From Oenanthe sinensis (lineage: Eukaryota; Streptophyta; Magnoliopsida; Apiales; Apiaceae): 64,000 nucleotides of DNA. How positions within the stretch are numbered: the stretch's first letter is position 1; every line of letters begins with the position of its first letter. The stretch spans positions 12,367,501 to 12,431,500 of the forward strand of contig CM053798.1 of the NCBI GenBank assembly GCA_028671895.1. The letters run 5' to 3'. The notes under the pieces are model-generated. The model searched no databases and was not told the DNA's origin. It saw only the letters and a program-made list of their open reading frames with translations. The position numbers were made by a program, and so were the translations under genes. Below, piece after piece: positions 45,529-56,817 of this stretch.

Positions 45529-46742
45529 TATTAGGTCCAAACTATCGTAGAAGGGGGGATTGAATATGATATGAGTAGTTTTTCATTTTGATTCATGTTT
45601 ATGAGTATGTTCTTGGTTAGTAATAAATATAGCATTAATGGATCCGAACAACAAGAATAATTTTTGAGAATATACATTTATATTATATAAATCCAAGGTG
45701 CTGCACTCTGATACAGATGTATCAGCTACAATGAATCTCACAACAAGAAATAAATACGAGCTTTAATGGTAGTACATTTTCTCTCTATCTCTCTCAGCTG
45801 TATCTATCTCTGTGTGTGTTGTGTTCTGATTACATTCAAAATGAATACACCTTTTGTTATATGTAGACTTTACAATAAAATGAAATACAATTGTGAGTGT
45901 CGAATTCTTCTCCCATGTGTGTTGACTTGAGTTGACTTTGAGAAACTCGTGGATATTTTCTAGGTGTCGAATATTGTTTCCATGTACTTGAACTTAGAAG
46001 ATAATCCTTGGTGTCGAATTCTTCTCCACTTGAGCTAGGTGTCGATTTTCACTTCCATGTATATGCTTTAGACAATTGAACAACCTAGGTGTCGAATTCT
46101 CTTCAACATACTTGCCTTAGAAATGTAATCAACCTATTTGTTGAATTCTAAGATTTAGAACTTCCATGTGTCGAATTCTTGACACATTGTAACACAGATT
46201 CTTTTTTAGTATTGTAAGGTTATGTGTCGATTTCTTTACCATGTAAAGCTTGGCGTCGATTTATTCACCATGTACAATGACTTAAAGATATTTCAACTGC
46301 TGTAAAATCCTTGCTCACTTGGCTTCTATCAATTCTTCTTTTAAAATGAACATGTTAATCAAATTCTTTATGTTGACACTTAATGCATTAGTCTAGTTCA
46401 TAAGTGACTAACACTGCATTGGTTTTTATATTCTCAACAAATCAATTGAAATGAATGTCATATTCCATTATTGCTTCTTGTCTTCACTGAAATCTTCTAG
46501 CACTGACTGCTTGATCTTCAATACTTTTTGAAACACTGAGTCACTTATTCTTCACTGAGGCTTGAACATAGTAATAAACTTCTTTCAGTGATCTTCAATA
46601 TTCCATCAAATACCTTGATACATGTATTTTCCAGATCTTCACTTGTAGATTCATGTGATTACATTAATATTATTCACTAATCCTTTACTTTTAGTTCAGT
46701 TACAGTTCCTCGGTTACATTATATGTTACATTATGCTTTACA
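45529..46742 (-). mobile_element. Element A: 5' LTR (complete)
   Basis: 1,214 bp, bounded by the primer-binding site at the low end and by AGGCT (46743-46747), which repeats the outer flank at 23907-23911. On the minus strand it starts TGTAAAGC and ends CCTAATA, so the 3' terminus is TA rather than CA. 45897-46257 holds eight GTGTCGA boxes, several as GTGTCGAATTCTTC. The first 576 bp align with the truncated LTR at 23912-24470. Confidence 0.92.
45897..46260. repeat. GTGTCGAATTC motif array in the LTR of A
   Basis: Eight copies of GTGTCGAATTCTTC or variants (near 45897, 45963, 46010, 46038, 46088, 46169, 46222 and 46250), spaced about 30-80 bp. Five are also present in the truncated copy of the LTR. 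Confidence 0.85.
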
Positions 46743-47067
46743 AGGCTGTTAGGGTTCAGAAATTTCTTGCAGTACTTGGTGTAGTTCTTTCAGTCGCAGA
46801 CCGATAGATTTGTACTATGACAATAATGGAGCCATTTCACAGGCTAAGGAACCAAGATCTCATTCCCGAACTAAGCATATACTCAGACGATATCACCTTC
46901 TCTAAGAGATTAATAATCGAGGGGATATACATATATGTAAAGTTCATACAAATTATAACAATGCATATCCACTGACCAAGTCTTTATCACAGCAGAAGCA
47001 AGAAGGTCACACTAGTTCTATGGGTATTATATACATGAGAGATTGGCTCTAGTACAAGTGGGAGATT
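46743..47067 (+). pseudogene. Copia element C, RNase H, right piece
   Basis: The plus strand encodes EAVRVQKFLAVLGVV, then AISQAKEPRSHSRTKHILRR, EIINRGDIYICKVHTNYNNA and YPLTKSLSQQKQEGHTSSMG, the C-terminal end of a copia RNase H, with frame changes. It ends in GTGGGAGATTG, a polypurine tract, directly before an LTR. It belongs to a copia lineage different from A/B (K-H-I-L-R-R-Y-H, P-L-T-K). The 5' continuation lies at 23840-23911 across element A. Confidence 0.85.
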
Positions 47068-48570
47068 GTTAGTATTGGTGTCCTAGAGACAATACTATTA
47101 TGTTTTATTGCAAACAATTATTGATTATGTTTTATTGATTATTGAATAAATGTTTGTTGTGTTTTTATTTATTGCATAATAAATTGAAAACATAATAAAT
47201 GTCCTTGGAATTTTGATACGTATTATATATCTTTAAGTATGTGACTTAAAAATGAGATTATATGAATAATATTTTAATCCTAAAATTCTCTAGTCGAGTA
47301 TTATTATTCAAGGATAATAATAATGCACAAAGACTAGTATGTTTGTTGATAGATGACCACATCTCATAGGTCATAGGTATAGTGATATTAAATCATGAAC
47401 ATAAGTGCATGTCTCAATGCATGGCACCGGAATGACCCGTCGTGAGATTGTACATGTTAATAAGTGTCATAAGTAATTATCACCGTGATAATGATGCCAT
47501 GATCCTCTGACTTGAAATCATTATATTTCAATATGAGAATTAATATACTTTGATAAAACTCTAGTTTATCTTTAACCGGGTAATGATAAAGGTGGATATT
47601 GGGTATACTATGAATCGTATGAGAAATATGAATGATAGATAAAGGACTTAACCCTCCTATTTTAGGAGTGATATTATTGGCCTTTTGATTGAGTGAGACT
47701 ATAAAATGCATGGTTGTGTTCAAATGTTGATTTGTTTAATAGTCTACTCATTGAATAAGAAAACTCAGATTAAATGTTGAAGAGGATGACACAATTCATG
47801 CCTCGAGTTTAATCTATAATATAAGGTTAAAAGGATCATATTACATTGTACATTATTCATGAAACGCTTAATCAAATCACCGATTTAATTATTATTACTA
47901 GGGTAGCAATGATGTATTACTAGATACCATTCATTGTTTATAATTTTATTATTAGATAATAAAATTATTATCAACGTAATAATAACCTAAAGGGTCACAC
48001 ACAAAAAACGCTTTAAAATTGATTGATTTATTTAAATTGTGAATTTAAATATAATTATTATTAATTCAAAATTAATTAATTAATTGAGTTTGACTAGATT
48101 AATTGAAATAATTACAATTCATTTTTAATAATAAAACCAAATTGGGTTGGGCTTTGGAAGCCCAAATCAGATTAGGCTATCCATCTCTAGCCTGCATATA
48201 AATACATAATGATGTATTATTTTTCATACACTTCTTGAAATTTGTTTTAAGAGAAAAGTCTAGCAGCTCCATACAAGAGAGAGACAAGGAAATCTATGAG
48301 AAAGAAGGAGGCTAAAGAAGGTGATCGAAGGCTAGTATCATCAAGTAAATCTTTTACGACGTTCGTGTGGATACCATTAGCATGTGGTTCTTGCAGCAAA
48401 GGCTACGAGGTGATTGCAGTTAGGACCTTCATTAAACATACTCATGTAAAGCTTGAAAAAGGTGAGACATTAATCCATGAATTAAATATTGTGTTTTCGC
48501 ATGGATCCTGCAGAGGGTTTCAATTTTTTTAAAGTTTTTTTCACGTTTATTCCATTACGTTTGATGCTCG
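47068..48570 (+). mobile_element. Copia element C: 3' LTR
   Basis: It starts TGTTAGTATTGGTGTCC immediately after the purine tract GTGGGAGAT. It runs to about 48570, where minus-strand sequence of element D begins, so the exact end is uncertain (a CCCTTCA lies near 48581). No second copy is in the window. Open frames inside it (47457-47723, 48296-48532) show no domain and are not counted as genes. Confidence 0.75.
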
Positions 48571-49149
48571 AAACCCTTCACTGTACCAAATGGATGGATT
48601 AGTATCAACAAAAGCGAAGCAACAAGCTGTTTCATGCAAATCAAAGTCTACTACATATACATTACCTTCCCTTTTAGTAACTAGAGGAATTTTGTTAGTA
48701 CCAACAGTAATAAAACATTTATATTAATCAAAATCAACTTTATGAAAATCATCAAGCAATTGACTAACACTAAGCAAATTATGCTTTAATCCTTTTACAT
48801 AACGAACATTATCAATAAAAGTAGTGATATTAGTTACTTTACATTTACCTGTATTGAAAGAGTCTTATTATCACTAATAGCTACACCTCCTCCTTTCTTC
48901 AATTTGAGACTAGTAAATTGTGGTTTGTCTCCACACATATTTCTAGTGCATCAACTATCCACAATCCATTATCTTGATCTGATCCTTATAGCAAGATATA
49001 TCTATAAAACAAACAAAACCAAAACTTAACCTTTTGGTACCCAGATTGGTTTGTGTTTAGTCTTGTTAGTAGCAAGAATATAAAGAACATTTCATTCTAA
49101 TTTCTTGATCCACTTTTGGATCACTTTGGGATATGAATTCTTTGTTCTA
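48571..49149 (-). pseudogene. Copia element D: protease region
   Basis: The minus strand reads WVPKRLSFGFVCFIDISCYK-like gag end, then a decayed protease with C-T-R-N-M-C-G-D, TSLKLKKGGGVAISDNK, VKGLKHNLLSVSQLLDDFHK and KREGNVYVVDFDLHETACC. Same organisation as B, clearly a separate, more diverged copy with stops. Interrupted upstream by the solo LTR E. Confidence 0.8.
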
Positions 49150-50625
49150 TTAGTTCTGGAATGTTTGTCTCAAATATCGTTGAAGGGGTTTGAATATGAT
49201 ATTGTTCAATTTATAAAATAATCGCAGAATATTCTTTATGGACTTAGACTTCTCGAAAAGGTATATAATCAAACAACATCTATGCACATCAACACGGTTC
49301 AATTCGGGGAATATATCATTATATTAATATAAACTCTAAGGGTGCTACACTTCTACTCTAAAGATTAGCTACAACGATTCACTAGGTACAATTATAAGAT
49401 TTAATAAGAGAAATCAATACAACAGCTTCAACAACATTAATGGCTTCTATGTGTTTCTCTCTTGAATGCTCTATATCTCTTCAATGCAACTAAAACTGAA
49501 TGAATAACAAAGATGATGCTTTGCTGCTTTTGTGTGTAGACTTCACCAACATGTATAAATGGCTTGTTGTGAGCCAAATATATTAGTTACTTCATACTTT
49601 TGAATTACCAAACCATCGAAAAAATTAAATCAACCATCGATGAGTCTGTGTTTAAATATCGGGAAAGAAATAAATCAGATAAATCAATTTATTCGAAAGT
49701 TAACTGTCAACACATGGCTTGTAAGGACTGGCTATATCACAACCATCAGCATTTTATCTAGCATAACGATCAGATTAATTTCACCTTGAATTTGGGTAAC
49801 CATTTGATTTTTGATTCTTTAAAATCTTGATAACCATCGGAATAATCATAGGAAATAACCATCGGCACTTTCCTTGCTTTGTATTTTCTTAACCATCGCC
49901 AAAAGTAATTTAATTGACGCCATAACTATTGGAAATTCTGTAATCCAAATAATCAACGCTTAAATGCTTTAACTATTGAATAAATAAAGAATTGTATTAC
50001 TTTTGAGCAAGTGGACTTGTATTTGTCTTTGCAGTGTTCTTTACTTAGCCAATTTTCATGTCTTTAAGCCCTGTATATATTCTCTTCATTGCAAACAAGT
50101 TTATTGATATCCTTTTTCTTTACTAACTTGATTCTTCCTGAGCTTTGACATCCCAATTCAGTTAGACAGTCAATTCTTCTGATACACAGATGTAATTCTC
50201 AATTTCATTTGTGCTGACGTTTAATGCAAGTGGTCTGGTTCACAAACGACTAACACAACTTTGATATTCACATCTTCTTGACTATACGATTGGCTATGTT
50301 CCTTATTGATAATAAATGCTTCTGTAAATACACTGTAATCTTCTAAATTTTTCAGTAATAAATCTGTTAACATCATTAGATTTTTTGAAACACATCAACT
50401 TTATTCTTCACTATGGCTTCAACATTTTAATGATATTTTTTCAATGATCTTGAAAGTCTTCAGAGCTTCATATGATATTTAGGATGTTATTTATTGAAGT
50501 TAAAATCGAGTTATAGTCAATTCTTGTGCTTCATTTTATTACTAGTGGTCAGTTTTCATGTGTTGAGTTAGTTACCTCGGTTACATATTTCATTACCTTA
50601 CATTATGCTTTATATGCCATAATCA
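49150..50625 (-). mobile_element. Solo LTR E (A-related family)
   Basis: Both edges resemble the LTR of A: GTCTCAAATATCGTTGAAGG at the low side and CTTACATTATGCTTTATA at the high side. The middle differs and carries its own AACCATCG motif array (49612-49920). A TTCTA at 49145-49149 and at 50626-50630 is a candidate 5-bp target duplication. Gag and protease parts of element D lie on either side, and no internal region is present, as expected for a solo LTR left by LTR-LTR recombination. Confidence 0.65.
49605..49925. repeat. AACCATCG motif array in LTR E
   Basis: Seven copies of (T)AACCATCG or near variants lie near 49612, 49632, 49742, 49798, 49851, 49877 and 49910. This is a motif not seen in the LTRs of A or B. 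Confidence 0.75.
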
Positions 50626-51950
50626 TTCTAGTAAGTTGTTTGTCTATTCTAGTAAGTTGGCTTCCTATCAACTTCTTTCTAGTAAACTCTTTTAGCTAGC
50701 TGACATCTATAATTCTGGGCAAAATGACTTTTTCCACCACATTTTTTAAAACTTGAATTTCAAACCAACTCCTTCTTTGTCTAAAGGTGCCTTGATGTTT
50801 TTCATCATTGATTTAAGACATTTTTCTCCTTGAACAAATATACCTATACCTTTGTTTGAGCTTTACAACATTATTTTTAAAGAAATTGATTCTTTCTTCT
50901 TGTTGTGATGAAGTGGCAACAGGCTGAGATGGATTGTAAGCATGATAAGTTATTTTTTACTAGACTGAGATATTGTTTCAGCAGACTGAGTTGATTCCTT
51001 CTTTGTTGATTCTCAGAGTTTGAATGTTTCTAGAAATGCATCTCTTGCCTCGATACCAGTCTTCAATTCTAAAATCTCATCAGATAGAGCATTGTTCCTT
51101 TTGAGCAGAATCTTATTGAATCCTTTAAATGATCAACTTTTGACTTGAGTTCCTTGATTTTTTCTTCTTTTGTAGATTTTACAAGTTCTTTACTTTCAAT
51201 CACTATGTCCACCTTAGCCATTAAGTATTGACCATTTTTCTTAGATAAACATTTTTTCTGACATCTTATTGTTTTCTGCCTTGACTGAGTTATATTCCTC
51301 TATTGGAAAATTTTCTTTATCATTTGTGGTTAGTTGTTCAAAGATAATATTATCAGAAGTTATTTGAAATTTAAACAAATTTACCCCACTCTTATAATGA
51401 TCAGAATCACATTCCATAATAATGTCTTCATTATAGCCTCGAACAAAATCATCATACATTCCAACATGTACAAGATTGACCATATCTTCATTGTCATTGT
51501 CACTTGGAACAATTTTCTTATCGTCACTCCAAGTCATCAAAGCCTTTGATTTCCTTTTATCTTTGAAACTAATAGGCTGTTTTGACTTCAGCTTTTAGCA
51601 ATCTTTCTTGAAATGATTAGTTTTGCCACATTTAAAACATTTTGGATCATTTTTGGAATCTTTAGAGAATTTCTTGCCTTTGGAAAAGATTGAGTTTCTC
51701 TTTGCCATTTTCATTCTGTTCTTTTGTTCAATCATCTTTGTGATCTTTCTAGACATGAAATGAATCTCTTCATCAGATTCTTATTCATATTCCAGCTTGA
51801 TGTCATCACTTTGTAATGCAAAAAAATTCATTTGAGGAATATGATTAGAAGAATTTTTGACATTGCTTTCATTTATCTTGCCTTCAAACTGCTCCTGTTT
51901 AGAATTTTTGGACTAGTTCTGATGAGTTTTTAGGCTAAACTCGTGTGTAG
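50626..51950 (-). pseudogene. Copia element D: gag
   Basis: Minus-strand gag remains: LKTGIEARDAFLETFKL (coiled-coil part) near 51060-51010, the acidic stretch at 51540-51241 (WSDDKKIVPSDNDNEDMVNL) and an intact CCHC knuckle CFKCGKTNHFKKDC near 51640-51600, followed by Lys-rich sequence. Several stops. The protease of the same element continues beyond solo LTR E. Confidence 0.8.
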
Positions 51951-51959
51951 CTGGAAAAA

Positions 51960-52385
51960 ATGCCCAGTGGAGATTCGGGGACAACTCCGGTGTGAGAGCA
52001 AGATTACTATATATTTGAGTGTGTGATTTTTTTGAACCTTTTTTATGCGAATACCTTTGTAATTATATAGAATGAAGCACATGGTCAACACATGCACTTG
52101 GAAGAATGGTTCAGATCGGACCTAGGGTCGTTGATGTCAGTTGTTAGAGACAGTGGGTTTAAGGGGGGACACTATACGGATTACATCAGGCACGTGTGCC
52201 CTTTGTCCTTTTTTTGTCGAGCATGTGGCAGACTTGGCCGAAACTGAGTGTAGGGGTCAGTTTTCATTTGTGTAATGCTTATTGGGTTATTCTTCTTTTT
52301 TGGGACCTTTATTGGGCTTGGGCTGGGCTTACTGGCCTAGCCTATCATTTGCCCCACCTCTTTCACAACTTTTAGTTGGATAGGG
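51960..52385. mobile_element. LTR-like end of the gag-only gypsy relic
   Basis: It contains a GGGCTTGGGCTGGGCTTACTGG block followed by TAGCCTATCATTTGCCCCACC, which parallels the Tat-like LTR at 17860-17955. It also contains a GGCACGTGTGCC palindrome (52189-52200). No coding sequence. It lies between gag of D and the 66-bp tandem repeat. Confidence 0.45.
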
Positions 52386-52399
52386 GAGTTAAGATGGTT

Positions 52400-52850
52400 C
52401 CGTGTCAATGGTCAGGGTCAAAGTTGAATTGGTGCCCCCACCTCGGAGTCGATATATACCGGATGTGAGGTTGAATTCCAGGGTCGAAGTTGAATTGGTG
52501 CCCCCCATCTCGGAGTCGGTATAGACGAATATGAGGTCAAAGGCCAGGGTCGAGGTTGAATTGGTGCCCGTCTTCCTCGGAGTCGGTATAGACCGACTGT
52601 GTAGTTGAAGGTCATTGTCTAAGTTGAATTGGTGCCCACCACCCCTGAGTCGGTATAGAACGATTGTGAGGTTGAAGGCTAATGTCGAGGCGGAATTGGT
52701 GCCCCCCACCTCGAAGTCGGCATAGATTGGCTGTGATGTTGAAGGCCAGGGTTAAGGTTGAATTGGTGCCCCCACATCGGAGTCAGTATAGACCGGCTGT
52801 GAGGTTCAATGGTAGGGTTGAAGCACCAGGGTTGGGGATTATATAAATTT
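52400..52850 (+). repeat. 66-68-bp tandem repeat, six to seven units
   Basis: TTGAATTGGTGCC landmarks at 52424, 52490, 52556, 52624, 52691 (as CGGAATTGGTGCC) and 52758 give a period of 66-68 bp. Each unit also holds CCTCGGAGTCGGTATAGACC and TGTGAGGTTGAAGGCCAGGG. The open frames that cross it are repeat artefacts. It follows a gypsy gag on the minus strand. Confidence 0.95.
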
Positions 52851-52979
52851 GTTTGATTTTGGGGTAGATGGTGAATTGTGATATTGTGGTTATATTTTAT
52901 TTTGAATTTGTATTGGCAATATGGAAAGGTTTTTGGACAAGAGGCGTGGGTCGAAAATTGGAGAATGTGCATTAATGGT

Positions 52980-54190
52980 AGTTAATTATGTGTCAACAAT
53001 GCACAATTGTAATGATGTGCTGGTTTCCCCATGAAATAGGGATTTGGGTGCATGGGTTGGGGTTGGGGAGTTGAAGAGGTTTGGAGTGGCCAACCAGGGG
53101 ATTCCACGTGAGGGGGGCTTGATTTTTGTCTTTGCAATGGTTCTGATCTTTGTAAGGCACGGGCTCGACCGATGGGTCTTCTTTCATATCATCACGGTTC
53201 AACCGAATTTCCCTCAACGCATTGTCCGCGTTAATGTATTCAAATGTAATGGCATATACTTTTGCCAAGTCCTTTGGTTTTTTATGGATGAGCTCAAGGA
53301 CATAATCCTTGTAGGCATAGCTGTTGAAATTTTGGTGGAAGGCGTTGATGGCGTCTTACTCGTCCACGGAGCTTAATTTGTTGACCCCTTTTTTGAACCG
53401 TTCAATTAAATCGCTAAGGGACTCTGCCTTTTTCTTGAATATCACCTCAAGGGAAACGGTTTGAATGTCATGAGGTTGATTACCCCGAAACTGCTTTAGG
53501 AAGGCTGACGGGAACTCGGTCCAAGTACTTACAATGCGGGGTGATAGGAGAGAGAACCACTTTAGGGTGTGGCCCTCGAGCATAGAGGCAAACAACTGGC
53601 ACTTGTAAGGTCATTATAAACATGGAAAGCCATCTATTAGTCGAAGAACTGAGTGTGGTCTCTCGAGTTCTGGTCACCGCTGTAAAATTTGAGTTGTGGG
53701 TGCATTATCTTGGTATCCAAAAGATGGGCATCAAGCCGCTTGGTGAAGGGTGATTCCATGGGGTCACAATACATTTCGCCATTCACCTTCCTCTAAAGGA
53801 AATCTATATATTTTTGGGAGCGGGCATCTGACTCCTGCCGGCAAGAGGCTGAGGTCTGGCTGCAATCTCGAGGCATGTTGTCCCAGATGCTGATGTGGTT
53901 CTAGGGGCCGTGTGCGCTCGTTGTTTCCAATTTTTTGCTTGTCTTTGGCGAGATTGTTCTTGGTCTTCTCGTTCTTCATCCTGACTGTGCCCAATAACGT
54001 CTCTAAAGTTCGAGAATTCCTTCGGGTGTTCCTGCTACCGCTGCCAGGTTTTGGGGCGGTAGTGATCTCCGTTCTGGCGCTCATGGCCATCATCCCGGGA
54101 TGAGCCAAGCTGGGAAAATATCGGTTTCTTCTGGTCAAGGGGTCCATTTTGGAGTCTCCCTCAGACCGTTCCCCCTCCGGTTGATCTTCA
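52980..54190 (-). pseudogene. Ty3/gypsy gag, no pol
   Basis: Minus-strand frames in order: 54147-53764 (MDPLTRRNRYFPSLAHPGMM.., a Lys/Arg-rich N-terminal part), 53595-53356 with the retrotransposon gag core (MLEGHTLKWFSLLSPRIVST, FLKQFRGN, ESLSDLIERFKKGVNKL) and 53268-52993 (AKVYAITFEYINADNALREI..). Frameshifts lie near 53760-53600 and 53330. No protease, reverse transcriptase or integrase follows; the next sequence is a tandem repeat and an LTR-like end. This organisation fits a gag-only (TR-GAG-like) or deleted Tat-type element. Confidence 0.8.
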
Positions 54191-54283
54191 CTCCCCGTTC
54201 GCGTGGGTCGACATTACCAGAGTTAGAGTGATTGGCATGGAGACATGCATCATAGTTTAGTAAAATGTCACAAGGGCGGCGAG

Positions 54284-55234
54284 TAGGGGTGTGTATTCGG
54301 TTAACCAACACCGAAACTGAAATTGGTAAAAAATCGCTATCGAAAACCGAACCGAAATTAATTCGGTTTTTAAACTGAACCGAATTTATAATTTCGGTTA
54401 TTACCGAAAACCGAAATTAAAAATTGATATTTAATTAAAAAATTGAAATATACATTATACATTTATACTTAAAAATAAAATTTAACATCAGTGAAATCCC
54501 TTGTTCACTCCCATCGTGAAAACTCATTTTCTCGAATTTAATCGATAATAATAAACTAGGGTGGCAGAGGTGGCAGAATGTGCTTCCTGTCTCTTTGTAT
54601 CAAACATATATGTCGTTTGAGATTGTTTCTCATCTTTCACTCTTACTCAGGGATGTGGTCTGCAAAGTACTTTTTTTTTTCTTTTTTCAAGCTAAAACAC
54701 ATATTTAAATATAATAAAATTATTTTTAATTATATCTATTCAATTAATTAAAATTATATATTATACTAACTTTGAGAGTATTCTAATACAAAAATTATAA
54801 ATTATATTTTATTTATAATAACCATAAGATATTAAAAAATATATCATTTTACATTTGGTGTCGTGTTCTTTGTATTTTTAGAAAAAATATATCAATATAA
54901 TTAAATTAAAAAAATTAGGAATATATTATATTCTTATATAATACATATTTTAATAAACATATATATATATAATTATTTTATATACTTTTTTTGTCATATA
55001 TAAAAGGGAAAATAATTTTATATAGTAACCTACTAACCTATTATTAATTATTATTTTATTTATAATATTTTAAAAAATCGGTTATTTTAAATAATTTCGG
55101 TTATTCGGTTAAACCGAATAACCAAATTTTTAAAAATTCCTTACTGAAAATCGAACCGAAATTTAAAATACGATTAACCGAAACCGAAATTAATCGGTTC
55201 GGTTTTTGGTTAACCGAACCGAATGCAGATCCGA
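54284..55234. mobile_element. hAT-type MITE 1 (951 bp)
   Basis: The exact 8-bp duplication GCGGCGAG flanks it (54276-54283 and 55235-55242). The ends TAGGGGTGTGTATTCGG and (reverse complement) TCGGATCTGCATTCGG are inverted repeats. Both ends carry complementary blocks rich in CGGTT and AACCG. 8-bp duplications and TAGGGGTG-type ends indicate the hAT superfamily. It sits inside the gypsy leader sequence. Confidence 0.9.
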
Positions 55235-55242
55235 GCGGCGAG

Positions 55243-56181
55243 TACACCTTGTGGCATGGATAGCACATTAATACATTTAAATAAAAAAAACAAGAATTTT
55301 TTAAAAATTATTTTCTCTCCGCATATACAATCTATTATTTAAAACCTCTAACCTTCTATATATTCTATCTTGATGATTTTATTCAAGCTAGTTGAACAAT
55401 TGTAGTAACACGATAAATCAACAAGTTGAAAACATATTAGTTGTCTCTTTCTCTCTGAGTCTCTCTCTACTTTTACAATCTCTCTGTCTTCAATCTATGA
55501 AATGAACAATGTACCTAGTTGGTTATAATTGAATTTAGTTGCACTAAAATGACTATAATGCCCTTTACCTTAGTTGTGAAATTACTTACCTAGCCCTCAC
55601 AGTCCAACTGACTTGTGCTCCTTTAATACATCTATTTTGAGAACGTTTCGTACGATGCACGAAAGAGCTATGCAGGACACTGTTTTCACTGTGACAGATA
55701 TTTTGACTCGCTCAATAATTGGAGATATTTCCCTCTTAAAAAACTAATTCTACACCACCTGTTTTGTGGGTAAGTTGTTGCATAAATCACAAGTACATTG
55801 AATTGGCTTAAAATCACCGCTAATTAACACTAAATATTTGACAGAGTCCGGTGTTGAATGATGATTATTTGCATGTATTTAGAAAAGTCAAGTGTTTTTC
55901 AACTGTTACTATAAAAAAATCTTCTAGAATCTTAAAAAAAACTGGCATTCTTTTGATAATTTTTCTTCAATATTACTACCATATAAATAAAATAAAACAA
56001 TATTTTATTTAGCAAAAAAAAAAGGAAGGAAACGAGTACATATCTTTTTTTTGACATTTTACACTATATATAATACATATCATATAAAAGAAAAACAAAC
56101 TCTTATTACATAGAAAATAAAGATAAAGAGTTAATTCAATTAAAAATATAATAACATACTCAAACATGAGAAAAAACAATT
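55243..56181. other. No gene; contains an old copy of the bHLH 3' flank
   Basis: 55630-56100 aligns in order with 62310-62660 downstream of the bHLH gene: TTTTGAGAACGTTTCG, CAGATATTTT, ATTATTTGCATGT, ATTTTACA..ATATAT. The identity is patchy but collinear. The rest has no recognisable content. Confidence 0.5.
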
Positions 56182-56230
56182 AACAAACATTACTTTTATT
56201 TATTCAAAAAAAAACAAACATTACTTTTAT
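56182..56230 (+). mobile_element. 13-bp poly(A) micro-insertion with 18-bp target duplication
   Basis: AACAAACATTACTTTTAT occurs at 56182-56199 and again at 56213-56230. Between them lie only TTATTC and seven A. It has the same structure as the micro-insertion at 15535-15574. Confidence 0.7.
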
Positions 56231-56476
56231 ATATTAAAAAAATATAATTAAATATTTTATTATATTAAAATATTTGTATTTTAATAAATATACAATGTAT
56301 ATTAAAATAATTATATATGTAGTTAATCAATTAATAAAAAATTATATTAAATATTTAGAAAATATCTTATATATTTTCAATATATAAATGGGACAGAAGA
56401 TGACATAGATAGGTTTGGATAATGGTTACACATTCAATAAATACCCTAATTAAATTAGATTACGTATAGTTTAAAC

Positions 56477-56774
56477 GGGTGTTCTAAAATGTGGGAATCA
56501 AAATTAGACGGTGAAGGCGTCCAATAACTAATTGAGTAATTCGTTATTAATCAGATTCATTAATCGGAAATAATTTAATTTAATAAATAATATTATATAT
56601 TTATATTTAAATTAACTTTTTCAAATTATTATAAAAATATAATAAAAAATATCATATATCATTAATTCATACATATTTATATATTAAGATTTACGATAAA
56701 ACCACTTATCATTAATATTTAAGTAATTTATACTTAATAATCATTATTTAATAATTAATCTTAATAATTACTAC

Positions 56775-56817
<43 letters not shown>

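Noticed and set aside
47457..48532. Two open frames in the LTR of C
   Set aside because: No domain, and both lie within the LTR between its purine tract and the next element.
52389..52972. Repetitive frames over the 66-68-bp repeat
   Set aside because: Frames are open only because the unit lacks stops in that phase; no known protein.
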